From NCBI RefSeq assembly GCF_014466955.1, contig NZ_AP023396.1:1984001-2048000 (forward strand): a stretch of DNA of 64,000 bases. Direction: 5' to 3'. This stretch comes from Nocardia wallacei (lineage in GTDB: Bacteria; Actinomycetota; Actinomycetes; Mycobacteriales; Mycobacteriaceae). Made by a program: the position numbers and the translations under genes. The notes under the pieces were generated by a model. The model ran no database searches and was not told the DNA's origin. It was given only the letters and a program-made list of their open reading frames with translations. This document shows positions 34,067 to 42,829 of this stretch, in pieces; within the stretch, counting starts at the first letter, position 1; every line of letters begins with the position of its first letter.

Positions 34067-35290
34067 ATGGCCGAAACCGAGATCTCGAACCGGATCGAAG
34101 AGGTGGGCGACGATTTCCACACCGACCCGCACCGGTACTACGCCCGCTGGCGCGAACGCGGACCGGTCCACCGGGTGCGGCTCGCCGACGGTCTCACCGG
34201 GTGGGTGATCATCTCCTACGCCGAGGCCCGGGCCGCGCTCACCGACTCGCGGCTGCGCAAGAACGTCACCGGCATGTACGAGATCTTCCGGCGGCAACAG
34301 CGGTCGTCGGTGGTCGTGAACGCCGACACCGAGGCACTGGGTTCGCACATGCTCAACAGCGATCCGCCGGACCACACCCGGCTGCGCAAGCTGGTCACCA
34401 AGGCATTCACGCCACGCCGGGTGGCGGCGCTGCGCCCGCGCATCGAGGAGATCACCGCCGGCCTGCTCGACGGGATGGCCCGCCACGACCGGGTCGATCT
34501 GCTGGCGGCCTTCGCGAATCCGCTTCCGGTCGTCGTGATCTGCGAACTGCTCGGCGTGCCCTACGACGACCGCACCGATTTCCAGTCCTGGTCCCGGGTG
34601 CTGGTCGGTTCGGTGGGCGGCGTCGCGGAACGCAACGTGGCGTCGGTGGCGATGTCGGAGTACCTGCGGGCGCTGATCGCCGACAAGCGCCGCGAACCGG
34701 GCGACGACCTGCTGTCGGGCCTGGTGCACGTGCGCGACGACGGCGACCGGCTGTCCGAGTCCGAACTGGTGGCGATGGCGTTCCTGCTGCTGGTCGCCGG
34801 TCACGAGACGACGGTGAATCTGATCGGCAACGGCACCTACGCCTTGCTGCGCAACAGATCTCAGTTCGACGCGCTGCGCGCCGACCCGGCCGGTATCCCG
34901 GCGGCGGTGGAGGAGTTCCTGCGCTACGACGGCCCGGTCGGCTGGGCGACGGTGCGCTACACCGAGGAGCCGGTGGAGATCGGCGGCGTGCGCATCGACG
35001 CGGGCGAGCTGGTATACGTCGCGCTGGCCGCCGCCAACCACGACCCGGCTCGCTACGCCGATCCGGAACAACTCGACATCACCGCGGATGTGGCCGGGCA
35101 CTTGGCCTTCGGCCATGGCATCCACTTCTGTGTCGGCGCGCCGCTGGCGCGCCTGGAGGCGGAGGTGGCGTTCACCCGGCTGCTCGGCCGTTTCCCGAAC
35201 CTCGAACTGGCGCGGCCGTTCACTCCCCGGTGGCATCACGGCGCCCTCATCCGCGGACTGACCGAACTCCCGGTGCTGGTGGGCGGCTGA
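34067..35290 (+). CDS. Cytochrome P450 (bacterial class I type)
   Basis: A 407-residue soluble monooxygenase. I-helix oxygen motif VAGHETTVNLI, K-helix ExxR in AAVEEFLRYDG, and heme loop FGHGIHFCVGAPLAR with ligand Cys355. The GHGIHFC form and the N-terminal RYYARWRERGPVHRV resemble the CYP105/CYP107-like groups. It needs a ferredoxin and reductase, which are not adjacent. The ATG at 34067 follows GGACGAGC. It is divergent to the copper-oxidase-like gene, 202 bp apart, and I see no clear operator in that gap. Substrate unknown. Confidence 0.9.
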   Translation: MAETEISNRIEEVGDDFHTDPHRYYARWRERGPVHRVRLADGLTGWVIISYAEARAALTDSRLRKNVTGMYEIFRRQQRSSVVVNADTEALGSHMLNSDPPDHTRLRKLVTKAFTPRRVAALRPRIEEITAGLLDGMARHDRVDLLAAFANPLPVVVICELLGVPYDDRTDFQSWSRVLVGSVGGVAERNVASVAMSEYLRALIADKRREPGDDLLSGLVHVRDDGDRLSESELVAMAFLLLVAGHETTVNLIGNGTYALLRNRSQFDALRADPAGIPAAVEEFLRYDGPVGWATVRYTEEPVEIGGVRIDAGELVYVALAAANHDPARYADPEQLDITADVAGHLAFGHGIHFCVGAPLARLEAEVAFTRLLGRFPNLELARPFTPRWHHGALIRGLTELPVLVGG

Positions 35291-35391
35291 GCGGAGTCCG
35301 GGCGAATGCCCCGCGGGGCTCCCGCGGTTCGGGCAGGATCGGCTGTCGTATGGCGGTCCATACGGGAGAATGAGCCGACGAAGGAGTCCAT

Positions 35392-36888
35392 ATGGAAACG
35401 ATCGTGTCCGTCACCGGAGGCAAGGTTCGGGGCCGCACCGAGGACGGGATCAGCAGCTTCCTCGGCATCCCGTACGCGGCCGCGCCGGTCGGCCCGGCCC
35501 GCTTCGACGTGCCGCGGCCGGTGCGGGAGTGGCAGGGGGTGCGCGATGCCGTCGAATACGGCCCCACCTGCGTACAGTCGCCGTATCCGGCGCCGATTCA
35601 CGCGCTGATCGGTAGCGACGGCATTCCCGGTGACGAGTATCTGAACGTCAACGTGTGGACGCCGGACAGTGGCGGCGCCGGGCTGCCGGTGCTGGTGTGG
35701 ATTCACGGCGGCGCGTTCGTGCGCGGGTCGAACGCGCGCGCGATCTACGACGGCAGCGCGTTCGCCCGCGACGGTGTGGTCGTGGTGTCGATCAACTACC
35801 GGCTCGGCATCTCCGGTTTCGCGGCCGTGCCGGGCGCCCCCCTGAACCGGGGGCTGCGCGATCAGATCTTCGCGTTGCAGTGGGTACAGGAGAATGTCGC
35901 GGCCTTCGGCGGCGATCCGGGCAATGTCACCGTCTTCGGGGAATCGGCGGGCGGCATGAGCGTGGTGAACCTGATCGCGTCGCCGCGGGCGCGGGGGCTG
36001 TTCCGGCGGGCGATCGCGCAGAGCGCCAACGGATCCGCGGTCGCCGAGGAAGACGACGCGCGCAAGGTCATGGAGAATCTGGCGACCGTCCTCGGAATCG
36101 GGCCCACCACAGCGGAATTCGGTGCGCTCGAACCGGAACAGATACGCACGGCGCAGGATTCGATCGCGCTGGAGCTGATGACAGGTCCCGATCCCGCCCG
36201 GTGGGGCGCCTCGATCATCCGTAACGGACTCGGCATCCTGAGCTTCTTCCCGGTGATCGACGGTGACCTGATCACCGCGCGGCCGACGGATGTCATTGCC
36301 GCGCAACCGGACCGCACCGTCCCGCTGATCGCGGGCTGGACCGCCGAGGAGTTCCGCTTCTTCACCTTCCCGACCGGCATCGCCGCGGGGATCACCGCCG
36401 ACACCCTGCCGTACGTGTTGAGCCGTTACGGCCTCGACGCGGCCGTGGCCGAGCGTTATGCCGCCAACCGGCCGGGCGCCTCCGCCGCCGACGTGTTCGC
36501 GGCGATCATCACCGATCTGGTGTTCCGGGACGACGTCACGCGCATCGCGGAATGCACCGCGACGGCGGGAAACCCGGCCTATGTCTACGAATTCGCCTGG
36601 CGCTCCGGCATTCCCGACCTCGGCGCCGCCCACGTCATGGAAGTCCCCTTCGTCTTCGACCAGCTGCCCCACGCCCACACCCTCACCGGTCCGAATCCGC
36701 CCCAGCACCTGGCCGACGAGATCCACCGGGCCTGGGTCCGCTTCGCCACCCACGGCGACCCCGGCTGGTCCCGCTTCGACCCCGCCACCCGCACCGTCCG
36801 CATCTTCGACGCCCCCGAGTCCTACGAGGTAGCCGACCCGCGCGCCGACGAACTCCGCGCCCTGCACAGAGCGCAGGCGCACGGGTAG
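35392..36888 (+). CDS. Type B carboxylesterase
   Basis: A 498-residue alpha/beta hydrolase of the carboxylesterase/para-nitrobenzyl esterase family. SFLGIPYAAAPVGPARF at the N-terminus, oxyanion motif WIHGGAFVRGS, nucleophile elbow VFGESAGGMSV (Ser185), acid in TAEEFRFFT-type segment and catalytic His near AHVMEVPFVFDQLPH are all in order. No signal peptide, so cytoplasmic. GAAGGAG precedes the ATG. Its last 13 codons are the first copy of a 51-bp tandem repeat that continues past the stop. Confidence 0.88.
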   Translation: METIVSVTGGKVRGRTEDGISSFLGIPYAAAPVGPARFDVPRPVREWQGVRDAVEYGPTCVQSPYPAPIHALIGSDGIPGDEYLNVNVWTPDSGGAGLPVLVWIHGGAFVRGSNARAIYDGSAFARDGVVVVSINYRLGISGFAAVPGAPLNRGLRDQIFALQWVQENVAAFGGDPGNVTVFGESAGGMSVVNLIASPRARGLFRRAIAQSANGSAVAEEDDARKVMENLATVLGIGPTTAEFGALEPEQIRTAQDSIALELMTGPDPARWGASIIRNGLGILSFFPVIDGDLITARPTDVIAAQPDRTVPLIAGWTAEEFRFFTFPTGIAAGITADTLPYVLSRYGLDAAVAERYAANRPGASAADVFAAIITDLVFRDDVTRIAECTATAGNPAYVYEFAWRSGIPDLGAAHVMEVPFVFDQLPHAHTLTGPNPPQHLADEIHRAWVRFATHGDPGWSRFDPATRTVRIFDAPESYEVADPRADELRALHRAQAHG

Positions 36889-36999
36889 TCCATGTCGATC
36901 GAACTCCGCCCCCTGCCGAGGGTGCGGGCGCACGGATAGTTCACGTCGATCGAACTCCGCCCCCTGCCGAGAGCGCGGGCGCACGGATAGCTCACGTCA
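36850..36999. repeat. 51-bp tandem repeat beginning in the 3' end of the carboxylesterase gene
   Basis: Three copies start at 36850, 36901 and 36952; the first two are exactly 51 bp and the third is nearly complete. All share GAACTCCGC, CCCTGC, GGCGCACGG and TAG. Copy 1 encodes the end of the carboxylesterase, including the stop at 36886-36888; copies 2 and 3 are non-coding duplicates more similar to each other than to copy 1. The array fills the gap to the convergent PAP2/kinase gene. Confidence 0.9.
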
Positions 37000-37019
37000 C
37001 CTCGGGCGACGACCAGCCG

Positions 37020-38546
37020 CTACTGGCGGTGATGTGGGCGGGGCCGGTCCTCCCACTGCGGGTTGTTCTCGTCCCGGCGGTAGACCGCGATCTGCCCCGG
37101 CACCGTGAAACGCAGCCGGGTCGCCTCCCCGACCACCTCGCCGTCGGTGGCCAGCGCCTGGGGTTTCGGGAGGCGCACGGTCAGGGCGGCCACCATCTGC
37201 TCGCCGTAGACCTTGCTGTGCCCGATGGCGGCCAGCAGCAGCGCCCCCGCGGCCCGGGTGCGGGAGAATTTCAGGTCGGCGCGCAGCCAGCGCACGTCGA
37301 GCAGGCCGGAATCCAGCCGGGAACGGAACGCCGGGACCGCGCCGGGCGGATCGTAGGAACCGTTGCCCACGAACACGAACCACACCTCGCGGCGGCGACC
37401 GTTCAGCTCGACCCGGATCGGTTCCGCCCGGCGCAGCGTGACCACCAGCGCCGCCGCGAAGGCCGGCCACTTGCCCCAGCGCTCCTGCCACTTCTCGCGC
37501 AACCGCACCAGGTCCGAGTAGGCGCCGAGGCTGGCGGTGTTGATCCAGTACTGGGTGTGCGACTCGCCGGTGTCGCTGTACTCGACGCTCGCCACGTCGA
37601 CCGACACGGCCTCGCCCGCGCCGGTGGCGTCCACGACCTCGCGCAGGTCGTACACGCCGACGTCGCGGGCGAAGTGGTTCAGGGTGCCGGTGGGGATGAC
37701 CACCAGCGGCAGCCCGTGCCGTAGCGCCACCGTCGCGATCGAGGCGACCGTGCCGTCACCGCCCGCGACGCCCACCGCGGCGGGCCGGTCGTCGCTGTCG
37801 GCGATCACCCGTTCGATCTGCGCGACGCAGTCGACGCCCGGCTCGGTGCGCAGCACGGTCGCCATGGGCAGCGCGCGGGCCACGTCGTCGGTGGGGTCGT
37901 AGCCGGGTGTACCCGAGGCCGGATTCACCACCACCACAAGGCCTTTGCCGTCGACGAGGACGGGCGCCTCGCGGACCGGCCGGGCCTGCGCCTCGTCCGA
38001 GTGCCGCACCGGCCACCAGCGCCGGGTGGCCAGCGCGATGCCGCTGCCGATCGCCGCGCCGACCAGTACATCGGAGGTCCAGTGCACGCCGGTGTGGATG
38101 CGCGAATACGCGACCGTCGCCGCCAGCGGGGCCACCACGCGCGCGCTGCGCGGGCTCTCCATCGCGACGGCGGTGGCGAACGCGGCGGCCGAGGCACTGT
38201 GCCCTGACGGGAAGGACGAGGAGATCGGCCGCCGCACCAGCCGCCGGTCCAGCGGCAGCAGCTCGGGCGCCGGGCGGTGCCGCCCCACGACCGTCTTGAA
38301 CGTGTTGGCGCTGAGCGTGGCGCCTCCGAGCGCGACCACGCCGCGCAGCGCGGCCCGGCGGCTCGCCCCCTTGCGAGTAGCCAGGACACCGGCGATGACC
38401 AGCCACAGCAACCCGTTGTCGGCAGACCTGGTCAACCGCAGCATGCCGCGGTCGGCGGCCGACATGGGCAGCATCGCCACCGCCGCGCTCACGGCCCGAT
38501 CGAAGCGGCTGACCGGACCGGACTTACGACGCAACCACTTCCTCAC
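37020..38546 (-). CDS. PAP2 phosphatase-diacylglycerol kinase fusion protein
   Basis: A 508-residue bifunctional membrane protein. The N-terminal part is a type 2 phosphatidic acid phosphatase with all three motifs: KTVVGRHRP, PSGHSAS and SRIHTGVHWTSDV. The C-terminal part is a diacylglycerol/lipid kinase: VVVNPASG, VAGGDGTVASI, PTGTLNHFARD and VGNGSYDPPG. Lipid phosphorylation and dephosphorylation in one chain suggests a phosphatidate or polyprenyl-phosphate cycle. The best start is the GTG at 38546 (MRKWLRRKSG after initiation), though its ribosome site is poor; the frame extends to 38729 without domain content. Confidence 0.85.
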   Translation of the reverse strand: MRKWLRRKSGPVSRFDRAVSAAVAMLPMSAADRGMLRLTRSADNGLLWLVIAGVLATRKGASRRAALRGVVALGGATLSANTFKTVVGRHRPAPELLPLDRRLVRRPISSSFPSGHSASAAAFATAVAMESPRSARVVAPLAATVAYSRIHTGVHWTSDVLVGAAIGSGIALATRRWWPVRHSDEAQARPVREAPVLVDGKGLVVVVNPASGTPGYDPTDDVARALPMATVLRTEPGVDCVAQIERVIADSDDRPAAVGVAGGDGTVASIATVALRHGLPLVVIPTGTLNHFARDVGVYDLREVVDATGAGEAVSVDVASVEYSDTGESHTQYWINTASLGAYSDLVRLREKWQERWGKWPAFAAALVVTLRRAEPIRVELNGRRREVWFVFVGNGSYDPPGAVPAFRSRLDSGLLDVRWLRADLKFSRTRAAGALLLAAIGHSKVYGEQMVAALTVRLPKPQALATDGEVVGEATRLRFTVPGQIAVYRRDENNPQWEDRPRPHHRQ

Positions 38547-38768
38547 CAGGTCGACAGTACCGGCGGCGCCTCCGGCGAACCCACCCGCACCACGAGATGA
38601 GCTGCCCCGCACAGTGTTCGAGGTGAGTACGTCCCTCCCGGGGGGAGTGCCCCGCGCGGTCGCTGGTCGTCCGGAGTGCCGCTCGCCCGGCTGTCGTGTC
38701 GGCCGGGTACGGGGCGCACCCCTCGGCATGAACCGGAGGCCGGGTCTCCGGACGGGTTACGCTGATTC

Positions 38769-40352
38769 ATGCCGCTGTCGCGTCGGGAGTTGTTGAGGTT
38801 CGGAACCGCCGGGTCCGTGGCGCTGCTGGCCGGTGTGTCGGCGGCGGGTAGTGCGCGGTTCGCCGCGCCGCGCCGGTTGGGGGACGATCCGTTCACGCTC
38901 GGGGTCGCGTCGGGGGATCCGACGCCCGACGGCGTGGTGTTGTGGACTCGCCTGGCGCCCGATCCGCTCGCGCCGGACGGGCTGGGCGGGATGGCGCTGG
39001 CCCCGGTGACCGTGGACTACGAGGTCGCCGCCGACGAGCATTTCCGGCGGGTGGTTGCCCGCGGTTCGGCGGTCGCCACCCGGGAGCTCGCGCACAGCGT
39101 GCACCCGGAGGTGCACGGCCTGGCGCCGGACCGCTGGTACTTCTATCGGTTCCGCGCGGGCTCGGCCGTCTCACCGGTCGGCCGGACCCGCACCGCCCCG
39201 GCGCCCGGCAGTCCCACCGCGCGGCTGCGGTTCGCGTTCGCCTCCTGCCAGTCCTGGAGTGCCGGCCACTTCACCGCCTACGAGCACATGAGCGCCGAGG
39301 ACCTGGACCTCGTGGTGCACCTGGGCGACTACATCTACGAGCGGGCGTGGCTGCTGGGCCGGGCCGGAATGTCGATGGACCGGCAGTTCTGGGCCGAGGC
39401 CGTCGACCTGGCGGGCTACCGGCTGCGCTACGCGCAGAACAAGACCGAACTTCCGCTGCGGGCCGCGCACGCGGCGTTTCCCTGGCTGGTCACCATGGAC
39501 GACCACGAGGTCGACAACAACTGGGCCGGCGACTCGCCCGGCTCGGGTATCGACATCTACCGCGTCCCCGCCCTGTTCCGCCGCCGCCGGGCGGCCGCGT
39601 TCCAGGCAATGTACGAGCATCAGCCGCTGCGGCTGGCGCAGCTGCCGTCCGGCCCGGACATGCGGCTGCACCGCCGCTACCGGTTCGGCGACCTCGCCGA
39701 GATCACCATGCTCGACACCCGGCAGTACCGGACCCGGCAGGCCTGCGGCGACGGCGGCCTGGTCACCGACTGCGACGAGCGGTTCGCCGCCGACCGCACG
39801 ATACTCGGTGCGCGGCAACGGGACTGGCTGCTCGAGGGCTTCGGCGCCTCGCCCGCCCGCTGGCAGGTCATCGGCAACCAGGTGGCCATGGCCCAGTCCG
39901 ACTACGACCCGGGCCCGGCCACCGCGGTCGGCACCGACTCGTGGGACGGATACGTCGCCGACCGCAATGCCGTGCTGGGCGCGGCGGCCGACCGCGGCGT
40001 GCGCAACCTGGTCGTGATCACCGGCGACCGGCACGAGAACTACGCCGCCGATCTGCGCCGCGACTACACCCGTGCCGAATCACCGGTGGTGGCCACGGAA
40101 TTCACCGGCACCTCGATCACCACCGGCGGCGACGGCGCGGATCTGCCCGGCCGCGGCCGCCAGCTGCTCGACGCCAACCCCGACCTGAAATTCTTCAACG
40201 GTCAGCGCGGCTACGTGCGAGTCGACCTGGATCATGGGCTGTGGCGCAGCGACTTCCGGGTCGTGCCCTACATCCGGAAGCCGGGCGCCCCGATCGCCAC
40301 CCGGGCCGGTTTCGTTGTGCGGGACGGTGTTCCGGGTACCGTGGCCGCGTAG
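38769..40352 (+). CDS. phoD: Tat-exported alkaline phosphatase D
   Basis: A 527-residue phosphodiesterase/phosphatase of the PhoD family, acting outside the membrane. A twin-arginine signal (SRRELLRFGTAG) starts the protein. The PhoD N-terminal domain (DDPFTLGVASGDPTPDGVVLWTRL) is followed by the metallophosphatase core: FASCQSW, HLGDYIYE, TMDDHEVDNNW, VIGNQVAMAQ and VVITGDRHENYAADL, which carry the metal ligands. Length fits the family. It is probably phosphate-regulated, but I could not identify a PHO box. No operon partner is evident. Confidence 0.92.
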   Translation: MPLSRRELLRFGTAGSVALLAGVSAAGSARFAAPRRLGDDPFTLGVASGDPTPDGVVLWTRLAPDPLAPDGLGGMALAPVTVDYEVAADEHFRRVVARGSAVATRELAHSVHPEVHGLAPDRWYFYRFRAGSAVSPVGRTRTAPAPGSPTARLRFAFASCQSWSAGHFTAYEHMSAEDLDLVVHLGDYIYERAWLLGRAGMSMDRQFWAEAVDLAGYRLRYAQNKTELPLRAAHAAFPWLVTMDDHEVDNNWAGDSPGSGIDIYRVPALFRRRRAAAFQAMYEHQPLRLAQLPSGPDMRLHRRYRFGDLAEITMLDTRQYRTRQACGDGGLVTDCDERFAADRTILGARQRDWLLEGFGASPARWQVIGNQVAMAQSDYDPGPATAVGTDSWDGYVADRNAVLGAAADRGVRNLVVITGDRHENYAADLRRDYTRAESPVVATEFTGTSITTGGDGADLPGRGRQLLDANPDLKFFNGQRGYVRVDLDHGLWRSDFRVVPYIRKPGAPIATRAGFVVRDGVPGTVAA

Positions 40353-40484
40353 CACAGCCCGGGCCGCGCCGCCCGCCGCTTCCCGCCACCAGTGGGAACC
40401 GGCCTCGCCCGGTGAAATGGCCGAATTACCTGTATCGTCTGCTGTCGCTACGACGTTACGACTCTCTCCCGCCGGTATCGAGGA

Positions 40485-40886
40485 ATGACTGAACTCACCA
40501 CAGCCCAGGCCTATGCGCTCGAGGTTCTGACCGAAAGCCGAGCGGCCCGCACCGCAGAAGAACTGGCACGACTGCTGGACGAGCCCGCCTACGAGGTCGA
40601 GGACACCCTGGCCTGGCTGAAGCGGCATCGTTACATCGTGGGGGTGACCGCGTGGCAGCTCGCCGTCGGCGCGACCTACATGCTCAGCTCACACCACCAG
40701 CTCACCGAATTCGAGCTGTACGTCCTGCACGAGATCCGCGAGGCGGACGGAGTGCGCACCATCGACGAGCTGGCGCGCGATTCCGGCCTTCCCGCAGATG
40801 ATCTCGCGGAGACCGTGCAGTGGCTGAGCCGCAACGGCTATCTGCAGCCGGTGACGGCGTGGCGTCGCCCGTCGGCGTACTCCTGA
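40485..40886 (+). CDS. Protein of two tandem winged-helix-like repeats
   Basis: A 133-residue cytoplasmic protein I cannot name. It is an internal duplication: residues 4-62 (LEVLTESRAARTAEELARLL, VEDTLAWLKRHRYIVGVTAW) and 70-128 (LHEIREADGVRTIDELARDS, LAETVQWLSRNGYLQPVTAW) align along the whole length, each with the helix-turn-helix-wing profile of a winged helix. Both repeats end (G/P)VTAW. Two fused HTH units in one small chain suggest a DNA-binding or complex-assembly protein. The ATG directly follows GGTATCGAGGA. It starts a run of three small unknown genes. Confidence 0.7.
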   Translation: MTELTTAQAYALEVLTESRAARTAEELARLLDEPAYEVEDTLAWLKRHRYIVGVTAWQLAVGATYMLSSHHQLTEFELYVLHEIREADGVRTIDELARDSGLPADDLAETVQWLSRNGYLQPVTAWRRPSAYS

Positions 40887-40997
40887 GCCCGGATCCCCGG
40901 AATCTGAGAAAACTCATAGGAACGACTCAGACTCACGTCAGCCACGGTGCGCATGCTGGGAGATGACCAGTTCATCTCGGTGAGAGGCAGGTGCACG

Positions 40998-41348
40998 ATG
41001 GTCGACATCGAGGTCACGGGAAACACTGTGACGATCCATGTCCGCGGCGCACACCGCTTCCTGGGCCTGCGCGAGCAGCTCAGCTTTCCGCTGTCCGCCG
41101 TGGCCGCGGTCGGCCCCGCGCCGGTGGACAGCCGTCCGCCGTGGGTGCGCACCCCGGGCACCTTCTTCCCCGGTGTGATCGCCGCCGGAACGTTCCGCGG
41201 CAAGGGCCGGAAGGAGTTCTGGGATACCCTGTTCGACGGCCGCGCGATCCGTATCGACTTGACCGGAAGCGATTTCACCCGGCTCGTGGTCGACGTCGCC
41301 GACCCCGACGGCGTGCGCCGCATGCTCACCACCGCGGCCGCCGCCTGA
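40998..41348 (+). CDS. Small PH-like domain protein
   Basis: A 116-residue protein dominated by beta-strands (VDIEVTGNTVTIHV, FLGLREQLSFPLSAVAAV, FWDTLFDGRAIRIDLT, RLVVDVADPDGVRRML) ending in one helix, the profile of a bacterial pleckstrin-homology-like domain. Residues LREQLSFPLSAV resemble the strand that sets the PH start in bPH proteins. No signal peptide or membrane segment. I prefer the ATG at 40998 (GAGAGGCAGG upstream) to the frame beginning at 40947. Function unknown; the family assignment is tentative. Confidence 0.6.
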   Translation: MVDIEVTGNTVTIHVRGAHRFLGLREQLSFPLSAVAAVGPAPVDSRPPWVRTPGTFFPGVIAAGTFRGKGRKEFWDTLFDGRAIRIDLTGSDFTRLVVDVADPDGVRRMLTTAAAA

Positions 41349-41559
41349 TAGAGTCCGCCGCCATTCGGCGCGAAGCCGACGAATTGTCCTGCTCTGCAAG
41401 AACACTCTGTCAACCGTTCTCGGCGTGTCGCGCGCGGCACGCCGAGGAACTTTCAATTTCGGCAAATCTACAGTTTCGCGGACGGCGGTCGATCGACTAT
41501 TAATGTCCTGTGCCGTTCCCACACGTGATCACTTGTCGGCCATCGTTTGTCACCGGGCG

Positions 41560-42786
41560 GTGGTCGCGTTGACCCTCGAACGCCCTCAAGGAGACGAGGT
41601 CGCGCAGCTGGCGAAGCGTGTCGAGAGGGCTCGCGGGCGGCTGGCGTACCAGTTCGACCCCGCGCTGACCGACGCGCTCTCGGAGGACGAACTCCAAGCC
41701 GAGCGCGAACTCGCCGAGAAGATTCGCGAGCAGGAACGCGACCAGCGCTGGAAGAACGTCCAGGCGGCGGCCTCCGCATCGGACCGCGCCCGGCAGACCT
41801 CAGAGGCGATCGCGAAGGCCGATATGCGAGATCTGTTGATGGCCCGCAAGGCCATTGCCGCGCAGCGGCGCGAGTCCAGCCCGCACGCCAAGCTGGCCTC
41901 GCTGTACCGGCACCGAGCCTGGTCACAGCGCGGACTGGCCGCCGTGGTGGCCGCTGGCATGTTGTGGTCGGCGGTCAACGTGCAGCACAACATCGCGCCC
42001 GGCGGCGCGACCGATCCGCTGTTCTGGTTCAGCTACCTGCTCGAAGGGATGATCAGCGTCTGCCTGATCATCATCATGATCGGCACCAACAAGGTCGCCG
42101 AGTGGGGCATCCTGGACAGTGCCCGTCAGGTCGCCCTGGCCGAGTTGGGGCTGCTGTCCCTGACGGTGATCCTCAACACCTACCCGTATCTGCGTTCCGC
42201 CCAGTGGTACGAGGTGGGCGTGCACGCGGTCGCCCCGGTGATGATCGGCGTCTCGCTACTCATCCACAACGCCGCCAGCCACCGTTACGGCCAGGCCATC
42301 GTCCGCGCCACCGAACAGGTGCGCGAGCTGCCCGATCCGGCCGAGCAGATCCGCCGCACGCTGCCCACCTTCGTGAGCTTCATCCGGCAGGCCGCGCCCG
42401 ACACCCGTCCGCCGGTGCCGCAGCCCGCCCTGCCGGGCGCCGCCGAGGCCAAGGCCGAGGGCAACGCCCAGACCGGCGATGTGCTGGATCCCGTCGAGGA
42501 GCCCGACATCTGGACCGCGAAGACGTCCAGCAGCGCCACCACCGCCAAGAGCTGGCGGCTCGACGACGCCAAGGACGAGGTCAACGGCTCGAACGGGGCG
42601 AGCAAGCCCAAGAAGAGCGCCGAGGGCAAGGCGGCCGACGACAGCGACCCGCTGAGCGTCTACGACACCGGCCAGTTCCGCATCGCCGAGACCCTCGAGC
42701 AGGAACTCGCCGAACTGCGGGCCGAACGCCGCCGCGCCCGCAATGCCAAGCAGCGGGTCAACGGCGGCGGTTACGACGACGACTAG
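41560..42786 (+). CDS. DUF2637/SpdB-like membrane protein with coiled-coil and disordered tails
   Basis: About 408 residues from the GTG at 41560; the start is uncertain (ATG 41503 also possible, though TATTAA at 41498-41503 may be a -10 element). Residues 20-110 are charged and coiled-coil-like (QAERELAEKIREQERDQRW). Four helices follow with the SpdB/DUF2637 wording: RGLAAVVAAGMLWSAVNVQH, DPLFWFSYLLEGMISVCLII, VALAELGLLSLTVIL and VGVHAVAPVMIGVSLLI. The C-terminal 130 residues are disordered and charged. SpdB proteins help plasmid spread between hyphae; here no transfer genes are adjacent, so a chromosomal derivative or unrelated role is likely. Confidence 0.6.
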   Translation: MVALTLERPQGDEVAQLAKRVERARGRLAYQFDPALTDALSEDELQAERELAEKIREQERDQRWKNVQAAASASDRARQTSEAIAKADMRDLLMARKAIAAQRRESSPHAKLASLYRHRAWSQRGLAAVVAAGMLWSAVNVQHNIAPGGATDPLFWFSYLLEGMISVCLIIIMIGTNKVAEWGILDSARQVALAELGLLSLTVILNTYPYLRSAQWYEVGVHAVAPVMIGVSLLIHNAASHRYGQAIVRATEQVRELPDPAEQIRRTLPTFVSFIRQAAPDTRPPVPQPALPGAAEAKAEGNAQTGDVLDPVEEPDIWTAKTSSSATTAKSWRLDDAKDEVNGSNGASKPKKSAEGKAADDSDPLSVYDTGQFRIAETLEQELAELRAERRRARNAKQRVNGGGYDDD

Positions 42787-42798
42787 GCCCACGCCGCA

Positions 42799-42829
42799 GC
42801 CCTCGTTCAGCGCGGCCCTCGTTCAGCGC
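42799..42829. repeat. Short tandem duplication at the 3' end of the HadAB gene
   Basis: GCCCTCGTTCAGCGC occurs twice (42799-42813 and 42815-42829), period 16 bp. The stop codon of HadAB (42823-42825) lies in the second copy, so a segment including a former stop has been duplicated. Confidence 0.75.

Noticed and set aside
31520..35239. 1239-residue minus-strand frame over the copper-oxidase and P450 region.
   Set aside because: Partly out of frame with the oxidase and antisense to the P450; composition is a shadow, so it is not a giant fused protein.
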